64,000 nucleotides of DNA from Blastocatellia bacterium (GCA_019695185.1 JAIBAN010000026.1:1-64000), one strand, 5' to 3'; numbered from the stretch's first letter, positions 17,430-26,585 are shown. The notes: generated from the letters alone by a model not told the origin. Numbers and translations are program-made.

Positions 17430-17927
17430 ATGTTGGAACAACTGCAACGCGACATCCTCGAAGCGTTGGGAACGCGCGCCGTTCCTGTTATCTACCGCGA
17501 GCAGATATTGAGCGGACGGACACGGCAGTTTGTTCTGTTTCCCGAATCCTCCCGCCGGGTTCCTCCCGAAGACATCGCCATCATTCATACGTTGCTGGGC
17601 ATTGAAATCAAAGTCGGTCGCCGCCGTTTGGGTTGTCCCGACCTTGCCACCGCCCGTTTCTTGCAGGTTTTCGCCCGCCTGGGCGTTGGAACCGTGGCGG
17701 TTCCTTACGATATTTCCCAAATCTCCCGCATTGCTGACGACCTTGAATCCGGCTGGCAACACTTGCTCCTGATTATCGAAGACCGCGCCGGAGACCGTCC
17801 CGGACGAACCCGCATCCAACTGCGGAACCAGTTGATTGCCTTCATGCGGGCGGAAATCGAAAAACTTGGTGCCGGAACCAAAATCCCCGAATTCAACCAA
17901 AACACCAAACAACGCCGGTTGCGGTAA
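17430..17927 (+). CDS. Conserved hypothetical protein, 165 residues
   Basis: I do not recognise this protein. It is soluble, with mixed alpha/beta composition, no signal peptide or Cys motif, and a basic, probably disordered tail (NQNTKQRRLR). The body (VIYREQILSGRTRQFVLFPE, then HTLLGIEIKVGRRRLGCPDLAT) suggests a small compact domain. The start codon follows directly on a heptamer array and has no Shine-Dalgarno sequence, so initiation there is doubtful; no better in-frame start is visible. It follows etfA by 137 bases on the same strand. Confidence 0.6.
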   Translation: MLEQLQRDILEALGTRAVPVIYREQILSGRTRQFVLFPESSRRVPPEDIAIIHTLLGIEIKVGRRRLGCPDLATARFLQVFARLGVGTVAVPYDISQISRIADDLESGWQHLLLIIEDRAGDRPGRTRIQLRNQLIAFMRAEIEKLGAGTKIPEFNQNTKQRRLR

Positions 17928-17990
17928 AAACACAAAAAACGCTTGGTTACTTTCAAGAAAAACTGAAAATTTTGGGTATAGAGGTTGGAT

Positions 17991-18440
17991 ATGGAAGAAC
18001 CAAAACCAAAACCAGCCCCCACGAAACCTCAGCCGTTTGTGATTCTTTCGGAATCACCGGTTCAACGCTGCGAAGTTTGCCATCAATCCGATTGTTTGAA
18101 CCTGGAAACCGGTGTCTGTTCCCGCTGTCAGCACCTCGATGTGACAGCACTGGAACAACAGCGGTCTGAGGCTGATGGGAGGCACGTCAACCAGTCGGTT
18201 GCTGAAAACAGAGATACTGAATCGGAACCCTATGAAGCTTTGGCGATGGCCGAAGGTGGAAAGGGTCTGGGTGGAATACTTGCCTTCCTTTTAGGAATCA
18301 GGTTTCTGTTGTGGGTCTGGGAACAAGCCAAAACCGGTGAATACACCCTGGCTGGATTCGCTCTGGTTTTTATTGTTCTGTCCTGTCTTTTCTTGGGTTA
18401 TGGCTGGGCCACCAGCCACAGCCAGGATACAGATAAATAA
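17991..18440 (+). CDS. Zinc-ribbon plus TM-hairpin protein, copy 1
   Basis: 149 residues. A Pro/Lys-rich start, then a cysteine module CEVCHQSDCLNLETGVCSRC (about residues 23-42), which should bind zinc, an acidic linker, and two transmembrane helices (about 94-113 and 117-137). The next gene is a partial duplicate: the first 55 residues or so are nearly identical while the rest differs. Start ATG 17991 follows GAGG by six bases. Function unknown; cytoplasmic zinc ribbon tethered to membrane is the likely topology. Confidence 0.7.
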   Translation: MEEPKPKPAPTKPQPFVILSESPVQRCEVCHQSDCLNLETGVCSRCQHLDVTALEQQRSEADGRHVNQSVAENRDTESEPYEALAMAEGGKGLGGILAFLLGIRFLLWVWEQAKTGEYTLAGFALVFIVLSCLFLGYGWATSHSQDTDK

Positions 18441-18466
18441 CATTCAGCATGCTGTGTCGGAGGGTT

Positions 18467-18913
18467 ATGGAAAAGCTTGCTGCCAAACCGGTTGCCACCA
18501 AACCACAGCCGTTTGTGATTCTTTCGGAGTCACCGGTTCAACGCTGTGAAATATGCCATCAATCCGATTGCCTGAACCCGGAAACCGGGGTGTGTTCGCG
18601 CTGTCAGGGCGTTGATGTGATGGCACTGGAACAACGACAGACGGTGGACGAGGCGTTTCAAAACATCCTCAAAGAACATCAAACGGAGGATCCATTTTCA
18701 GGACTCCGAACAGTCGCAACCATTGCCCGTATCCTTGGGGGCGTCATGATAGGTATCATGATGCTCATGTATTTGCTCCTGCTCGTGGTAAAAACCAAAT
18801 TTGGTGAATCCCTGTCGGCAGGGTTGGGCTTGTTTATGATTTTTCTGCTGGTCTTCCCAATGTTGTTGGTAAGACTGGCAAAACGAAAAAAGACAGATAA
18901 CGAATTGCCCTGA
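18467..18913 (+). CDS. Zinc-ribbon plus TM-hairpin protein, copy 2
   Basis: About 148 residues. The N-terminal module (KPQPFVILSESPVQRCEI, then the CHQSDCLNPETGVCSRCQ cysteine run) is almost the same as in the preceding gene, while the two C-terminal transmembrane helices are unrelated in sequence. This is a tandem duplicate or a shared module with swapped membrane anchors. GGAGGG at 18459-18464 lies only two bases from the chosen ATG; the ATG at 18449 is the alternative and lacks a site. Function unknown. Confidence 0.68.
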   Translation: MEKLAAKPVATKPQPFVILSESPVQRCEICHQSDCLNPETGVCSRCQGVDVMALEQRQTVDEAFQNILKEHQTEDPFSGLRTVATIARILGGVMIGIMMLMYLLLLVVKTKFGESLSAGLGLFMIFLLVFPMLLVRLAKRKKTDNELP

Positions 18914-18981
18914 ATTTGAAACCGGGGAACCAATTGCTCCAAATCACGCCACATTTTCCAACACATTTTTCAAAAAATGGG

Positions 18982-18987
18982 TATAGT
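18982..18987 (+). promoter_or_regulatory. Candidate -10 (TATAGT)
   Basis: TATAGT about 40 bases before the ATG at 19028. No convincing -35. Same hexamer as upstream of several other genes here. Confidence 0.3.
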
Positions 18988-19027
18988 TGCGAAGCCTTGC
19001 TTCGCCATAACACCTGAAAGGTCACTG

Positions 19028-19624
19028 ATGGCAATGAAACTCTGGAAAGGAACCCTTCCTCTCTCTCATCTCCGCAACCTCTGTACCGCTTCTTTTTTCA
19101 TACTTGGCATGCTCCTGGCACCGGGCTGGTTTTCCGCACCGACCCTGGCACAGGACCCGGCAGCCGACCGAGCCACACTGCTCAAGGAAATCAACCGCGA
19201 TATTTGGCTTCCATTTGCCAAAGCCTTTGCTGAAGACAAAGCCGAAGACTTCATCAGCCTTCATTCCAAAGACATGATTCGGGCCGAGGGCAATGGCAAA
19301 CGGATTTTGAGTTTGTCGCAATATGCTGAAAATACCCGTAAATCATTCAAAACCCGCATTGAAGCCGGAGGAAAGATTGAGATTCACTTCCGGTTTTTGG
19401 AGCGGATTGTGAATCCGCAATTTGCCTCAGAGCGGGGTATTTTTGAATTTGTGGCGATTTCGCCCAAAGGTGAAACCGCCAAATTCTATGGCAAGTTCCA
19501 CGTCTTTTCGCGCAAGGAAACTGGAACCTGGAAAATTCTGGTTGATTACGATTCCAATGAAGGCAAGACCATCAACGAAGAATCATTCAAGAGCGCAGCC
19601 GCTTTGGATGATTTTAAGAATTGA
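19028..19624 (+). CDS. Secreted SnoaL/NTF2-like protein
   Basis: 198 residues with a signal peptide (hydrophobic stretch about 17-40, cleavage likely near LAQDP). The mature part has the layout of a DUF4440/SnoaL-like NTF2 fold: a first helix (LPFAKAFAEDKAEDFISLHS) and beta strands ending in TGTWKILVDYDS. Such domains bind small ligands or are enzymes; no catalytic residue is evident. The ATG follows AAAGG by seven bases. The stop codon TGA is the first heptamer of the downstream array. Confidence 0.62.
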   Translation: MAMKLWKGTLPLSHLRNLCTASFFILGMLLAPGWFSAPTLAQDPAADRATLLKEINRDIWLPFAKAFAEDKAEDFISLHSKDMIRAEGNGKRILSLSQYAENTRKSFKTRIEAGGKIEIHFRFLERIVNPQFASERGIFEFVAISPKGETAKFYGKFHVFSRKETGTWKILVDYDSNEGKTINEESFKSAAALDDFKN

Positions 19625-19822
19625 GAATTGAGAATTGAGAATTGAGAATTGAGAGATGTTTGGGTTTATTCACGCAGTGAAGGCAAAAGTACCAAATTCG
19701 GCGACAAGTCGCCGAAAAACAAAGCGGTGACAAGTCCCCGCACTCCAAAAAAAGCAATTTCCAAGTACGCTCTGAGAAAAGCAACCTGGAATTCTCAATT
19801 CTCAATTCTCAATTCTCAATTC
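19612..19822. repeat. Inverted heptamer array, unit TGAGAAT, between convergent genes
   Basis: Left arm 19612-19654 and right arm 19790-19822 in reverse complement. The left arm provides the stop of the SnoaL-like gene, the right arm encodes the last residues and stop of the LysR gene. The core contains the palindrome TTCGGCGAC-AA-GTCGCCGAA (19697-19716). Confidence 0.9.
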
Positions 19823-20692
19823 TTTCACCATATTCAGAAAAGCCTGAAGCACCGAGGATTGGTCTTCTGCTCGGCAAGCCAGAGCCAGTTCGACACTGGC
19901 CGTCGGCTCATCCAGCGGAAGATAAACGATGCCGGGCACCTGGAAAAACCGCACTGAAGCCGGAACCAGTGTGACACCCAACCCGGCAGCCACAAAGCTG
20001 AGGATGATTTGCAGTTGGGTTGCTTCCTGCGTGACTTTGGGGGAAAACCCGGCAGTCGTGCAGAGGTGGCTGATTTGGTTGTAAAAGCCACAGCCCAGGT
20101 CGCGGGGAACGAGCACAAAATGCTCGGAGGACACATCGGCCAGCGAGAGGTTTTCTTGGGCCGCCAGCGGGTGTCCCTTGTGAAGCGCCACATAAACCGG
20201 CTCCGTAAGGACCGACTCCAGCCGGATGTCATCGTCACATTCCACCGGCAACACCACCAATCCAACGTCCAATTGATTGATGCCCAGTTCATAAAGCTGC
20301 TGCATTGAGGGCAGTTCCCGCACCACCAGTTCGACCTTGGGAAACCGTTTTCGATACGTCCCAAAAACCGGTGCCACCGGACAATAGACCGACGAAGCCT
20401 CCACTCCGACCACCAGACGACCAATTTCGCCGCGACTGGCGCGGGCCGCCGTCTGCACCGCCTGGTCCGCCTGGGCCAAAATGCGGCGGGCTTCGGCCAG
20501 AAACAGGCGTCCGGCATCGGTGACAATCACACTGCGCTTAGTGCGGCTGAAAATCTGGATGCCCAGTTCTTCCTCAAGTTCCTGAACCTGACGGCTGAGG
20601 GCCGGTTGGGAAACGTGCAAAATTTCGGCAGCCCGGCTGAAACTGAGTTCATCCGCAACGGTCACGGTATAGCGGAGGTGTCGGAGTTCCAT
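19802..20692 (-). CDS. LysR-family transcriptional regulator
   Basis: 296 residues. N-terminal winged helix-turn-helix (1-60: ELSFSRAAEILHVSQPALSRQVQELE), then the substrate-binding domain (90-290). Divergent from the DUF3386 gene and 4 kb from a catalase. Cys201 and Cys211 flank the segment where OxyR has its redox pair (Cx8C there, Cx9C here), while the rest resembles CbbR/BenM-like regulators. The final residues ELRIEN are encoded by a heptamer array, so the C-terminus has been lengthened by the repeat. The target is likely the divergent gene or itself, by family habit. Confidence 0.92.
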   Translation of the reverse strand: MELRHLRYTVTVADELSFSRAAEILHVSQPALSRQVQELEEELGIQIFSRTKRSVIVTDAGRLFLAEARRILAQADQAVQTAARASRGEIGRLVVGVEASSVYCPVAPVFGTYRKRFPKVELVVRELPSMQQLYELGINQLDVGLVVLPVECDDDIRLESVLTEPVYVALHKGHPLAAQENLSLADVSSEHFVLVPRDLGCGFYNQISHLCTTAGFSPKVTQEATQLQIILSFVAAGLGVTLVPASVRFFQVPGIVYLPLDEPTASVELALACRAEDQSSVLQAFLNMVKELRIEN

Positions 20693-20827
20693 ATTTTTCG
20701 CCCAAAACGTGAGATTTGCAGTAAAGTGTAGTGTTTACGAGAACCCGAGCCTACCACTGAGGCCGGTTTCTGCATATCAACAATCAGTGGAGACTGGCTT
20801 TTACTTTTTCTGAAAGGAAATTTGGTT

Positions 20828-21529
20828 ATGACATACACCTATCAAGATACAAAAACAAACGAAGCAGCCGCCGGGAACCCGGCTGCCGACCCCGAAGCCT
20901 ATGCCTTGCTCCAATCCATCCACGAATCCCGCCAAACCTGGCCCAGCGAATTTGCAGGGTTCGCGGCGAATGTCCGCCTCAACGACAATGGCCGAAGTTT
21001 GACGGGGAGGGCCGAGTATTCACCTGAAAACGGAGTCAAGCTCAAAATCGATGGGTTTGTCGAACCGGGTGACGGCTGGTTCGAAGACCAAATCCGGAGC
21101 ATTTTTGGCCATCGGCGCGGCGGCAGCTTTGCGGCTGGTGATGGTCGGTTTCCCTTGACCTTTGGGCCTGACGAGGGCCACCCCTTGGGCCGAATGGTTT
21201 GCCTCAACGACCAAATGCAATCCACCTACCGGTTGGGTGATGGGTACATTGCCGAAGTCTCGCGCACGATGGGCGAAGAACGGTTTGTGATTACCGTGTT
21301 GGAGGTCGCCTGGAACGAAAACGGAAAATACCTGCCCAAACATTTTCTGGTGACCTATTTTAACTTGGCGACCCAAGCCATTTCCAAAGTGGACGCTTAT
21401 TCCGATAGCTTTACCCTGCTTGACGGTTTCTGGATTCCTACCTCCCGCCGTGTCATCCGCACCGAAACCGGTTCGTTTACCGTGCGCACCATCGAGTTTC
21501 AAAATCCCCAATTGCTTAGAAAGGACTGA
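20828..21529 (+). CDS. DUF3386-family protein
   Basis: 233 residues. The pattern IHESRQTWPSEFAGFAANVRL, then YRLGDGYIAEVSRTMGEERFVITVLEV and a final WIPTSRRV block matches DUF3386, a family of unknown role described mainly from cyanobacteria and plastids. No signal peptide, no membrane segment. AAAGGAAA lies about nine bases before the ATG. Divergent from the LysR gene, so it is a candidate target of that regulator. The stop codon lies within the first heptamer of the following array (last residues RKD). Confidence 0.75.
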   Translation: MTYTYQDTKTNEAAAGNPAADPEAYALLQSIHESRQTWPSEFAGFAANVRLNDNGRSLTGRAEYSPENGVKLKIDGFVEPGDGWFEDQIRSIFGHRRGGSFAAGDGRFPLTFGPDEGHPLGRMVCLNDQMQSTYRLGDGYIAEVSRTMGEERFVITVLEVAWNENGKYLPKHFLVTYFNLATQAISKVDAYSDSFTLLDGFWIPTSRRVIRTETGSFTVRTIEFQNPQLLRKD

Positions 21530-21666
21530 GGACTGAGGACTGAGGACTGAGTGAAATTCTTACCAGATGAATGAGCCATCAGCGTTCCTCTTGGTTGATG
21601 ATATACTCAGTCCTCAGTCCTCAGTCCTCAGTCCTTTCTTTTCAGTCCTTAGCCCTCAGTCCTCGG
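21522..21666. repeat. Inverted heptamer array, unit TGAGGAC
   Basis: Left arm 21522-21551 (GGACTGA, four units), right arm 21605-21666 (reverse complement, about eight units, some degenerate). Core of about 53 bases containing ATTCTTACCAGATG, which resembles the cores of other arrays of this family. Confidence 0.9.
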
Positions 21667-21788
21667 CTTTAATGTTTTTTCCGCATAAGTTGATGCGAAA
21701 GAAGTATTGGACGGCTCGGTACATCACTCATACAGTTTCCCTGAACAAAACCGGATGCCAGCAACAAAGCCATTCGCCCGGCAACATC

Positions 21789-21824
21789 GGCAAATGGCAA
21801 ATGGCAAATGGTAAATGGCAAATG
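21789..21824. repeat. Heptamer array, unit AATGGCA
   Basis: Five tandem units of AAATGGC with one change, ending 20 bases before the pirin start. Similar units occur at 4207-4234. This is one of the few families without a TGA in the unit. Confidence 0.8.
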
Positions 21825-21843
21825 AAAAACAGGGAGAAACCGT

Positions 21844-22551
21844 ATGATGAACCTTCGTCGCAGCAACGAGCGTGGCCAAACCAAAATCGGCTGGCTGGAC
21901 AGCCGCCACAGCTTTTCCTTCAATCGTTATTTTGACCCCCGCCACATGGGATTTCAGCATTTGCGGGTCATCAATGAAGACTGGGTTAAACCTGATACCG
22001 GTTTTGGAACCCACCCGCACAATGACATGGAAATCGTGACCTTTGTCCTGAAAGGAACCCTGGCTCACAAGGACAGTACCGGAGGCATTGGCTACATTCA
22101 TGCCGGAGAGGTCCAGCGCATGACCGCCGGAACCGGCATTGAGCACAGTGAATTCAATGAAAGTCAGGATGCAACCGTCCATTTGTTTCAAATCTGGATT
22201 GTACCCGAACGGCGCGGTTTGGAACCCGGCTATGAACAACGGAAGTTTTCCGCCGTTGACCGGGCCGACAACCTGTTATTGGTGGCTGCCCGTGACGGAC
22301 GAAACAATGCCCTGACCATCCATCAGGATGTGGACATTTATGTTTCCTCCCTGACTGAAGGGAAAGAACTTTCCCACCGGCTCTGTCCGACCCGTCATGC
22401 CTGGGTCCAGGTGGCAACCGGAAAGCTCAAAGTCAATGGGGTGGAACTGCAAACCGGAGACGGTCTGGCCGTCAGTGATTTGGAAAATCTGAGCTTTCAG
22501 GCTTTGGAAAACTCGGAATTTATGCTTTTTGATTTGGCCACAATGCGGTAA
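21844..22551 (+). CDS. Pirin family protein (YhhW/quercetin-dioxygenase-like)
   Basis: 235 residues, bicupin. Metal-binding residues are present: the THPHNDMEIVT block gives two His, and GIEHSEFNES gives His and Glu. Pirins are cupins; bacterial YhhW has quercetin 2,3-dioxygenase activity in vitro and others are redox sensors or coregulators. Start ATGATG at 21844 with GGGAGA upstream. It sits between DUF3386, FMN reductase and catalase, a context that hints at redox stress, but no direct link is proven. Confidence 0.9.
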   Translation: MMNLRRSNERGQTKIGWLDSRHSFSFNRYFDPRHMGFQHLRVINEDWVKPDTGFGTHPHNDMEIVTFVLKGTLAHKDSTGGIGYIHAGEVQRMTAGTGIEHSEFNESQDATVHLFQIWIVPERRGLEPGYEQRKFSAVDRADNLLLVAARDGRNNALTIHQDVDIYVSSLTEGKELSHRLCPTRHAWVQVATGKLKVNGVELQTGDGLAVSDLENLSFQALENSEFMLFDLATMR

Positions 22552-22562
22552 GAAGCCAAAAG

Positions 22563-22743
22563 CAGGGTTCAGGGTTCAGGGTTCAGGGTTTTCGAATATC
22601 AGAGAAATTTGATTTGTTGAATTGGGAGTGAATTGTTCATTGTCTATTCAAAAGACTTTGAACCCTGAACCCTGAACCCTGGACCCTGGACCCTGGACCC
22701 TGAACCCTGAACCCTGAACCCTGAACCCTGAACCCCAGACCTT
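22563..22743. repeat. Inverted heptamer array, unit TGAACCC (with TGGACCC variants)
   Basis: Left arm 22563-22590 (four GGGTTCA units), right arm 22659-22743 (about twelve units; three consecutive CTGGACC variants, then one CCAGACC). The core after the left arm (22588-22616: TTTTCGAATATCAG and on) recurs at other arrays of this family. Confidence 0.92.
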
Positions 22744-22756
22744 GAAAGGAATTTTC

Positions 22757-23338
22757 ATGCCAACACCAAAAATTTTGGCTTTTGCGGGAAGTGCCCGTAC
22801 TGATTCAGTCAACCAGAAACTGGTCCAAATTGCCGCTGCCGGGGCTGTGAATGCCGGGGCGGAAGTAACCGTTATCAATTTGCGGGATTTTCCGCTGCCG
22901 ATTTATGACGGCGACCTGGAAGCCGCCGAAGGTTTGCCGGAAAACGTCAAAAAACTGAAGGAATTGTTCCTGGCTCATGACGGGCTGCTGATTGCGTCTC
23001 CGGAATACAACAGCTCCATTTCCCCGCTGTTAAAGAATGTGATTGATTGGGTTTCGCGTCCTGGTGCAGGTGGTGAAGCTCCGCTGGCCTGCTACCACAA
23101 CAAGGTTGCCGGTTTGGTGGCGGCTTCGCCCGGAGCTTTGGGCGGCCTGCGCGGATTGGTTCACGTGCGCGCCATTTTGGGTAATATAGGCGTCACCGTC
23201 GTACCGGCCCAGGTTGCGGTCGGAAGCGCGTTCTCGGCTTTTGCGGAGGCCGGTCACCTGAAGGACGAAAAACAGCAGGCTGCGGTTGAAGGAATTGGCA
23301 AGGCCGTGGCCACACTGCTCCACAAACTGCTCAACTAA
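22757..23338 (+). CDS. NADPH-dependent FMN reductase / quinone reductase
   Basis: 193 residues with a flavodoxin-like fold. FMN phosphate loop [13 protein letters not shown] near the N-terminus, and [22 protein letters not shown], the family's flavin-contacting signature. Reduces FMN, quinones or azo compounds with NAD(P)H. Start with AAAGGA upstream, immediately after the heptamer array. Next to catalase, consistent with protection against oxidants. Confidence 0.92.
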   Translation: MPTPKILAFAGSARTDSVNQKLVQIAAAGAVNAGAEVTVINLRDFPLPIYDGDLEAAEGLPENVKKLKELFLAHDGLLIASPEYNSSISPLLKNVIDWVSRPGAGGEAPLACYHNKVAGLVAASPGALGGLRGLVHVRAILGNIGVTVVPAQVAVGSAFSAFAEAGHLKDEKQQAAVEGIGKAVATLLHKLLN

Positions 23339-23447
23339 TCAGCTTCGGGTTTCAGTTTTGACAGCGAATGTGGTTTGGCGGTTTCGCTGGGAAATGCAAA
23401 GCCCGGAAGCTGCACATCAAAAATTTTCACCTTTCAAGGAGTTGCAA

Positions 23448-24911
23448 ATGAGTGAGAATGCAAAGAAACCCTTGACGACTGCTGCCGGAATTCCGGTGGC
23501 GGACAATCAAAACTCGATGACGGCAGGCGAACGGGGGCCTCTTTTGGTGCAGGATTTTCACCTCATTGAGAAACTGGCCCACTTCAACCGGGAACGGATT
23601 CCCGAACGGGTGGTTCATGCCAAAGGCGCGGGAGCCTACGGTTATTTTGAAGTCACCCATGACGTAACCCAATGGACCAAAGCCGATTTTCTTTCCGAAG
23701 TCGGCAAACGGACGGAAATTTTTATCCGGTTTTCCACTGTGGGGGGCGAACGTGGTTCCGCCGACACTGACCGGGACCCGCGCGGGTTTGCCATCAAGTT
23801 CTACACGCAACAGGGAAACTATGACATCGTAGGCAACAACACACCGGTTTTCTTTTTGCGTGACCCGCTCAAGTTTCCCGATATGGTTCACACCCATAAA
23901 CGGAACCCGGCCACGAATTGCAAAGACCCCAATGCTTTCTGGGATTTTCATTCACGCACACCGGAATCCCTGCATCAAATCACGATTTTGTTTTCCAGTC
24001 GCGGAACACCAAAGAGTTACCGCCACATGCACGGGTTCAGCTCGCATACTTTCAAATGGGTCAATGCCGAGGGGAAAGGTGTGTGGGTGAAATATCACTT
24101 CAAAACCGAAACCGGGGTGGAAAATTGGACTGCGGCTGATTCCGGACGGCTTTCCGGGGAAGACCCCGATTATGCCACCCGTGACTTGTACAATCACATT
24201 CAGGGTGGAGGAATTGCCGCCTGGAAAGCCTACGTGCAAATCATGCCGTTGGAGGATGCCGCCAGCTACCGGTTTAATCCTTTTGATTTAACCAAAGTCT
24301 GGTATTACAAGGACTATCCGCTGATTCCCATTGGGCGGCTGGTGCTGGACCGCAATCCGGAAAATTATTTTGCCGAGGTCGAACAGGCGGCTTTCACTCC
24401 GGCCAATCTGGTGCCGGGAGTGGAACCATCACCGGACAAAATGTTGCAGGCCCGGTTGTTTGCCTATGGTGATGCCCAACGTTATCGCCTGGGAGCCAAT
24501 CACCAGATGCTGCCGGTCAATCGTCCGCATGCTGCGCCGATTCACAGCCATCAACGGGATGGGGCCATGCGGTTTGACGATAACGGAGGGGGAACACCCA
24601 ACTACGAACCGAACAGCTACGACGGGATTGGGGAATCACCCGAACATACCGAGCACCGGTTGCCGCTCGCCGGGGCTGCCGGGCGTTACGCCCCTTCGCA
24701 TGACGATGATTTTGAACAACCCGGTGCCCTTTATCGGGTGCTTTCTGACGAAGAGAAAGCCCGGTTGGTGGAAAACCTGACCGGACACCTCAAGCATGCC
24801 GAACGCTCCATTCAGGTCCGGCAGGTCAAGCAGTTCTATCGGGCCGATACCGATTACGGGACCCGTGTCGCCCAAGGGCTGGGAATTGACGTGGCGGAAA
24901 TTTCCGCTTAG
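23448..24911 (+). CDS. katA: Catalase (small-subunit, clade 3)
   Basis: 487 residues, typical size of small-subunit monofunctional haem catalases that convert hydrogen peroxide to water and oxygen. Distal His57 in [12 protein letters not shown], the [15 protein letters not shown] segment, proximal haem ligand Tyr in [15 protein letters not shown]. Complete, including the C-terminal alpha-helical part. Start at 23448 is set by AAGGAG six bases upstream. A bidirectional terminator follows. A LysR gene 2.8 kb away with a Cys pair is a possible but unproven regulator. Confidence 0.96.
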   Translation: MSENAKKPLTTAAGIPVADNQNSMTAGERGPLLVQDFHLIEKLAHFNRERIPERVVHAKGAGAYGYFEVTHDVTQWTKADFLSEVGKRTEIFIRFSTVGGERGSADTDRDPRGFAIKFYTQQGNYDIVGNNTPVFFLRDPLKFPDMVHTHKRNPATNCKDPNAFWDFHSRTPESLHQITILFSSRGTPKSYRHMHGFSSHTFKWVNAEGKGVWVKYHFKTETGVENWTAADSGRLSGEDPDYATRDLYNHIQGGGIAAWKAYVQIMPLEDAASYRFNPFDLTKVWYYKDYPLIPIGRLVLDRNPENYFAEVEQAAFTPANLVPGVEPSPDKMLQARLFAYGDAQRYRLGANHQMLPVNRPHAAPIHSHQRDGAMRFDDNGGGTPNYEPNSYDGIGESPEHTEHRLPLAGAAGRYAPSHDDDFEQPGALYRVLSDEEKARLVENLTGHLKHAERSIQVRQVKQFYRADTDYGTRVAQGLGIDVAEISA

Positions 24912-24930
24912 GGTTTTCGGAAGAAGAAAA

Positions 24931-24975
24931 CAACCAGCCGAGTTGATTGAACTCGGCTGGTTGTTTGTTTTTTTT
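24931..24975. terminator. Bidirectional Rho-independent terminator
   Basis: Perfect 14-bp stem CAACCAGCCGAGTT (24931-24944) with AACTCGGCTGGTTG (24950-24963), a five-base loop, followed by a T-rich tract to 24975. On the minus strand the hairpin is followed by TTTTCTTC. It serves the convergent catalase and aldehyde dehydrogenase genes. Confidence 0.93.
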
Positions 24976-25004
24976 CAAGGATTCGGAATCAATCCTGAAA
25001 TTGG

Positions 25005-26465
25005 TTACAGTTTTACGCAGATATTGCGCATTTCCGAATAGAACTGAATTGAGTGAATCCCGCCTTCCCGACCAATGCCACTCATTTTGACGCCGCCGAA
25101 CGGCGTCCGCAAATCCCGCAAAAACCACGTATTCACCCAGACAATGCCGGTTTCGAGTTTTTTTGCCACCCGATGTCCCCGTGAAAGGTTTTGGGTCCAG
25201 ACCGCAGCGCAAAGCCCATATTCGGTGGCATTCGCCATGGCAATGGCTTCTTCCTCGGTATCAAAGGGCTGGATGTGGCAGACCGGACCGAAAATTTCCT
25301 CTTTGACACAGCGGGCGGATTCAGGAAGTCCGGTCCAGATAGTTGGCTGGACAAAGGAACCGTTTGCAAACGGGGCTTCCATTTCCGGGACGCCTCCGCC
25401 GGTGATGACTTGCGCCCCTTCTGCACGGGCCAGTTGGTAATAGGACAGCACTTTGTCGCGGTGGGCCTGAGAAATCAACGGGCCAATCGTGGTGTCCGGG
25501 TCATATGGGTCACCCGGTTTCAGTTTTTCAGCCGCCAGTTTCAATGCTTCGACGAACCGCTCGAAAAGCGGGCGTTCCACATACACCCGTTCGGAACAAA
25601 GGCAGACCTGCCCGCAATTGGAAAAGACGGAACGCACGGTTCCGGCCACGGCCTTGTCAAAGTCCGCATCGGCAAAAATGATGGCCGGGTTTTTTCCGCC
25701 CAGTTCAAAAGAAAGGTGTTTCACCTGCGCCGCCGCGTTCCGCATAATTGCAGAGCCGGTGCGGGTTTCCCCGGTGAAGGTAATGGCCCGGACGCCCGGA
25801 TGCTGAACCAGGGCTTCGCCCGCCGAGTCAGGGCCGAACCCGTGGACCACGTTATAGACACCGGCGGGAATGCCGACTTCCCTCATGACTTCGGCGAGCA
25901 AGGTGGCCGTGGCAGGTGTTTCTTCCGAAGGTTTGACCACCACCGTATTGCCTGCCGCCAGCGCCGGTGCCACTTTCCAGGTCATCAGAAGCAGGGGCAG
26001 ATTCCAGGGACAAATCACGCCCACCACGCCAATCGGAACCCGCAGGGCATAATTGAGCGCACCTTCACCGTCATCCGTATCGGTTTCAAAACAATCGGTG
26101 GCAAAGCTCCGCGCCAGGTCGGCAAAAATGCGGAAATTGGCGGCTCCGCGCGGGATGTCCACGGAACAGGCCAGGCTCCGGGGTTTGCCCGTGTCGGCTA
26201 TTTCCGCTGCCAGAAACTCGTCAAACCGGGCTTCAATCCCGTCTGCCACCTTGCGCAACAAGGCCAACCGTTCTGTCACAGGCATGGTTCCCCAGGGGCC
26301 ATGAAGGGCCTGTTCCGCCGCCCGCACCGCGGCATCCACGTCTGCTGCGGTGGCTTCGGTAACCTCGGCAATCTGTTCGCCCGTGACCGGATTGATGTCG
26401 GGAAAGGATTTCCCGGATTGTGAATCGGAGAATTCGTTATTGATAAAGAGTTGGAGTTTTTTCAT
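25005..26465 (-). CDS. 2-hydroxymuconate/2-aminomuconate semialdehyde dehydrogenase-like ALDH
   Basis: 486 residues. Asn155 in PWNL, Glu254 in FELGGK, catalytic Cys288 in NCGQVC; the end SIQFYSEMRNICVKL is close to the tail of aromatic meta-cleavage and kynurenine-pathway semialdehyde dehydrogenases (DmpC/XylG, ALDH8A1). It oxidises a ring-cleavage semialdehyde to a dicarboxylate. The next gene on the same strand is a kynurenine-formamidase-like cyclase, favouring the aminomuconate (tryptophan) route. No ring-cleavage dioxygenase is in the window. Confidence 0.82.
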   Translation of the reverse strand: MKKLQLFINNEFSDSQSGKSFPDINPVTGEQIAEVTEATAADVDAAVRAAEQALHGPWGTMPVTERLALLRKVADGIEARFDEFLAAEIADTGKPRSLACSVDIPRGAANFRIFADLARSFATDCFETDTDDGEGALNYALRVPIGVVGVICPWNLPLLLMTWKVAPALAAGNTVVVKPSEETPATATLLAEVMREVGIPAGVYNVVHGFGPDSAGEALVQHPGVRAITFTGETRTGSAIMRNAAAQVKHLSFELGGKNPAIIFADADFDKAVAGTVRSVFSNCGQVCLCSERVYVERPLFERFVEALKLAAEKLKPGDPYDPDTTIGPLISQAHRDKVLSYYQLARAEGAQVITGGGVPEMEAPFANGSFVQPTIWTGLPESARCVKEEIFGPVCHIQPFDTEEEAIAMANATEYGLCAAVWTQNLSRGHRVAKKLETGIVWVNTWFLRDLRTPFGGVKMSGIGREGGIHSIQFYSEMRNICVKL

Positions 26466-26470
26466 AAAAG

Positions 26471-26585
26471 CAGGACTGAGGACTGAGGACTGAGGGCCAA
26501 GGTTTTAATCAAAAGTGAGAAACTTTGGAGAGCTAGCCATCTGGAACAAGTCTCACTCAGTCCTCAGTCCTTAGTCCTCAGTCCT
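26471..26585. repeat. Inverted heptamer array, unit TGAGGAC
   Basis: Left arm 26471-26498 and right arm 26555-26585. It separates the two tryptophan-pathway-like genes. The right arm encodes the last residues (RTED) and stop of the cyclase gene. Confidence 0.9.

Noticed and set aside
19697-19716. Palindrome TTCGGCGAC-AA-GTCGCCGAA as a terminator
   Set aside because: Followed by A on the plus strand; on the minus strand the T-run lies before the hairpin.
22563-22743. Heptamer arrays as CRISPR arrays
   Set aside because: Units are 7 bases in direct contact; there are no spacers, and no cas genes in the window.
25191-26423. Long plus-strand open frame of 410 codons
   Set aside because: It is antisense to the aldehyde dehydrogenase gene, with composition expected from a shadow frame (His/Gly/Arg-rich).
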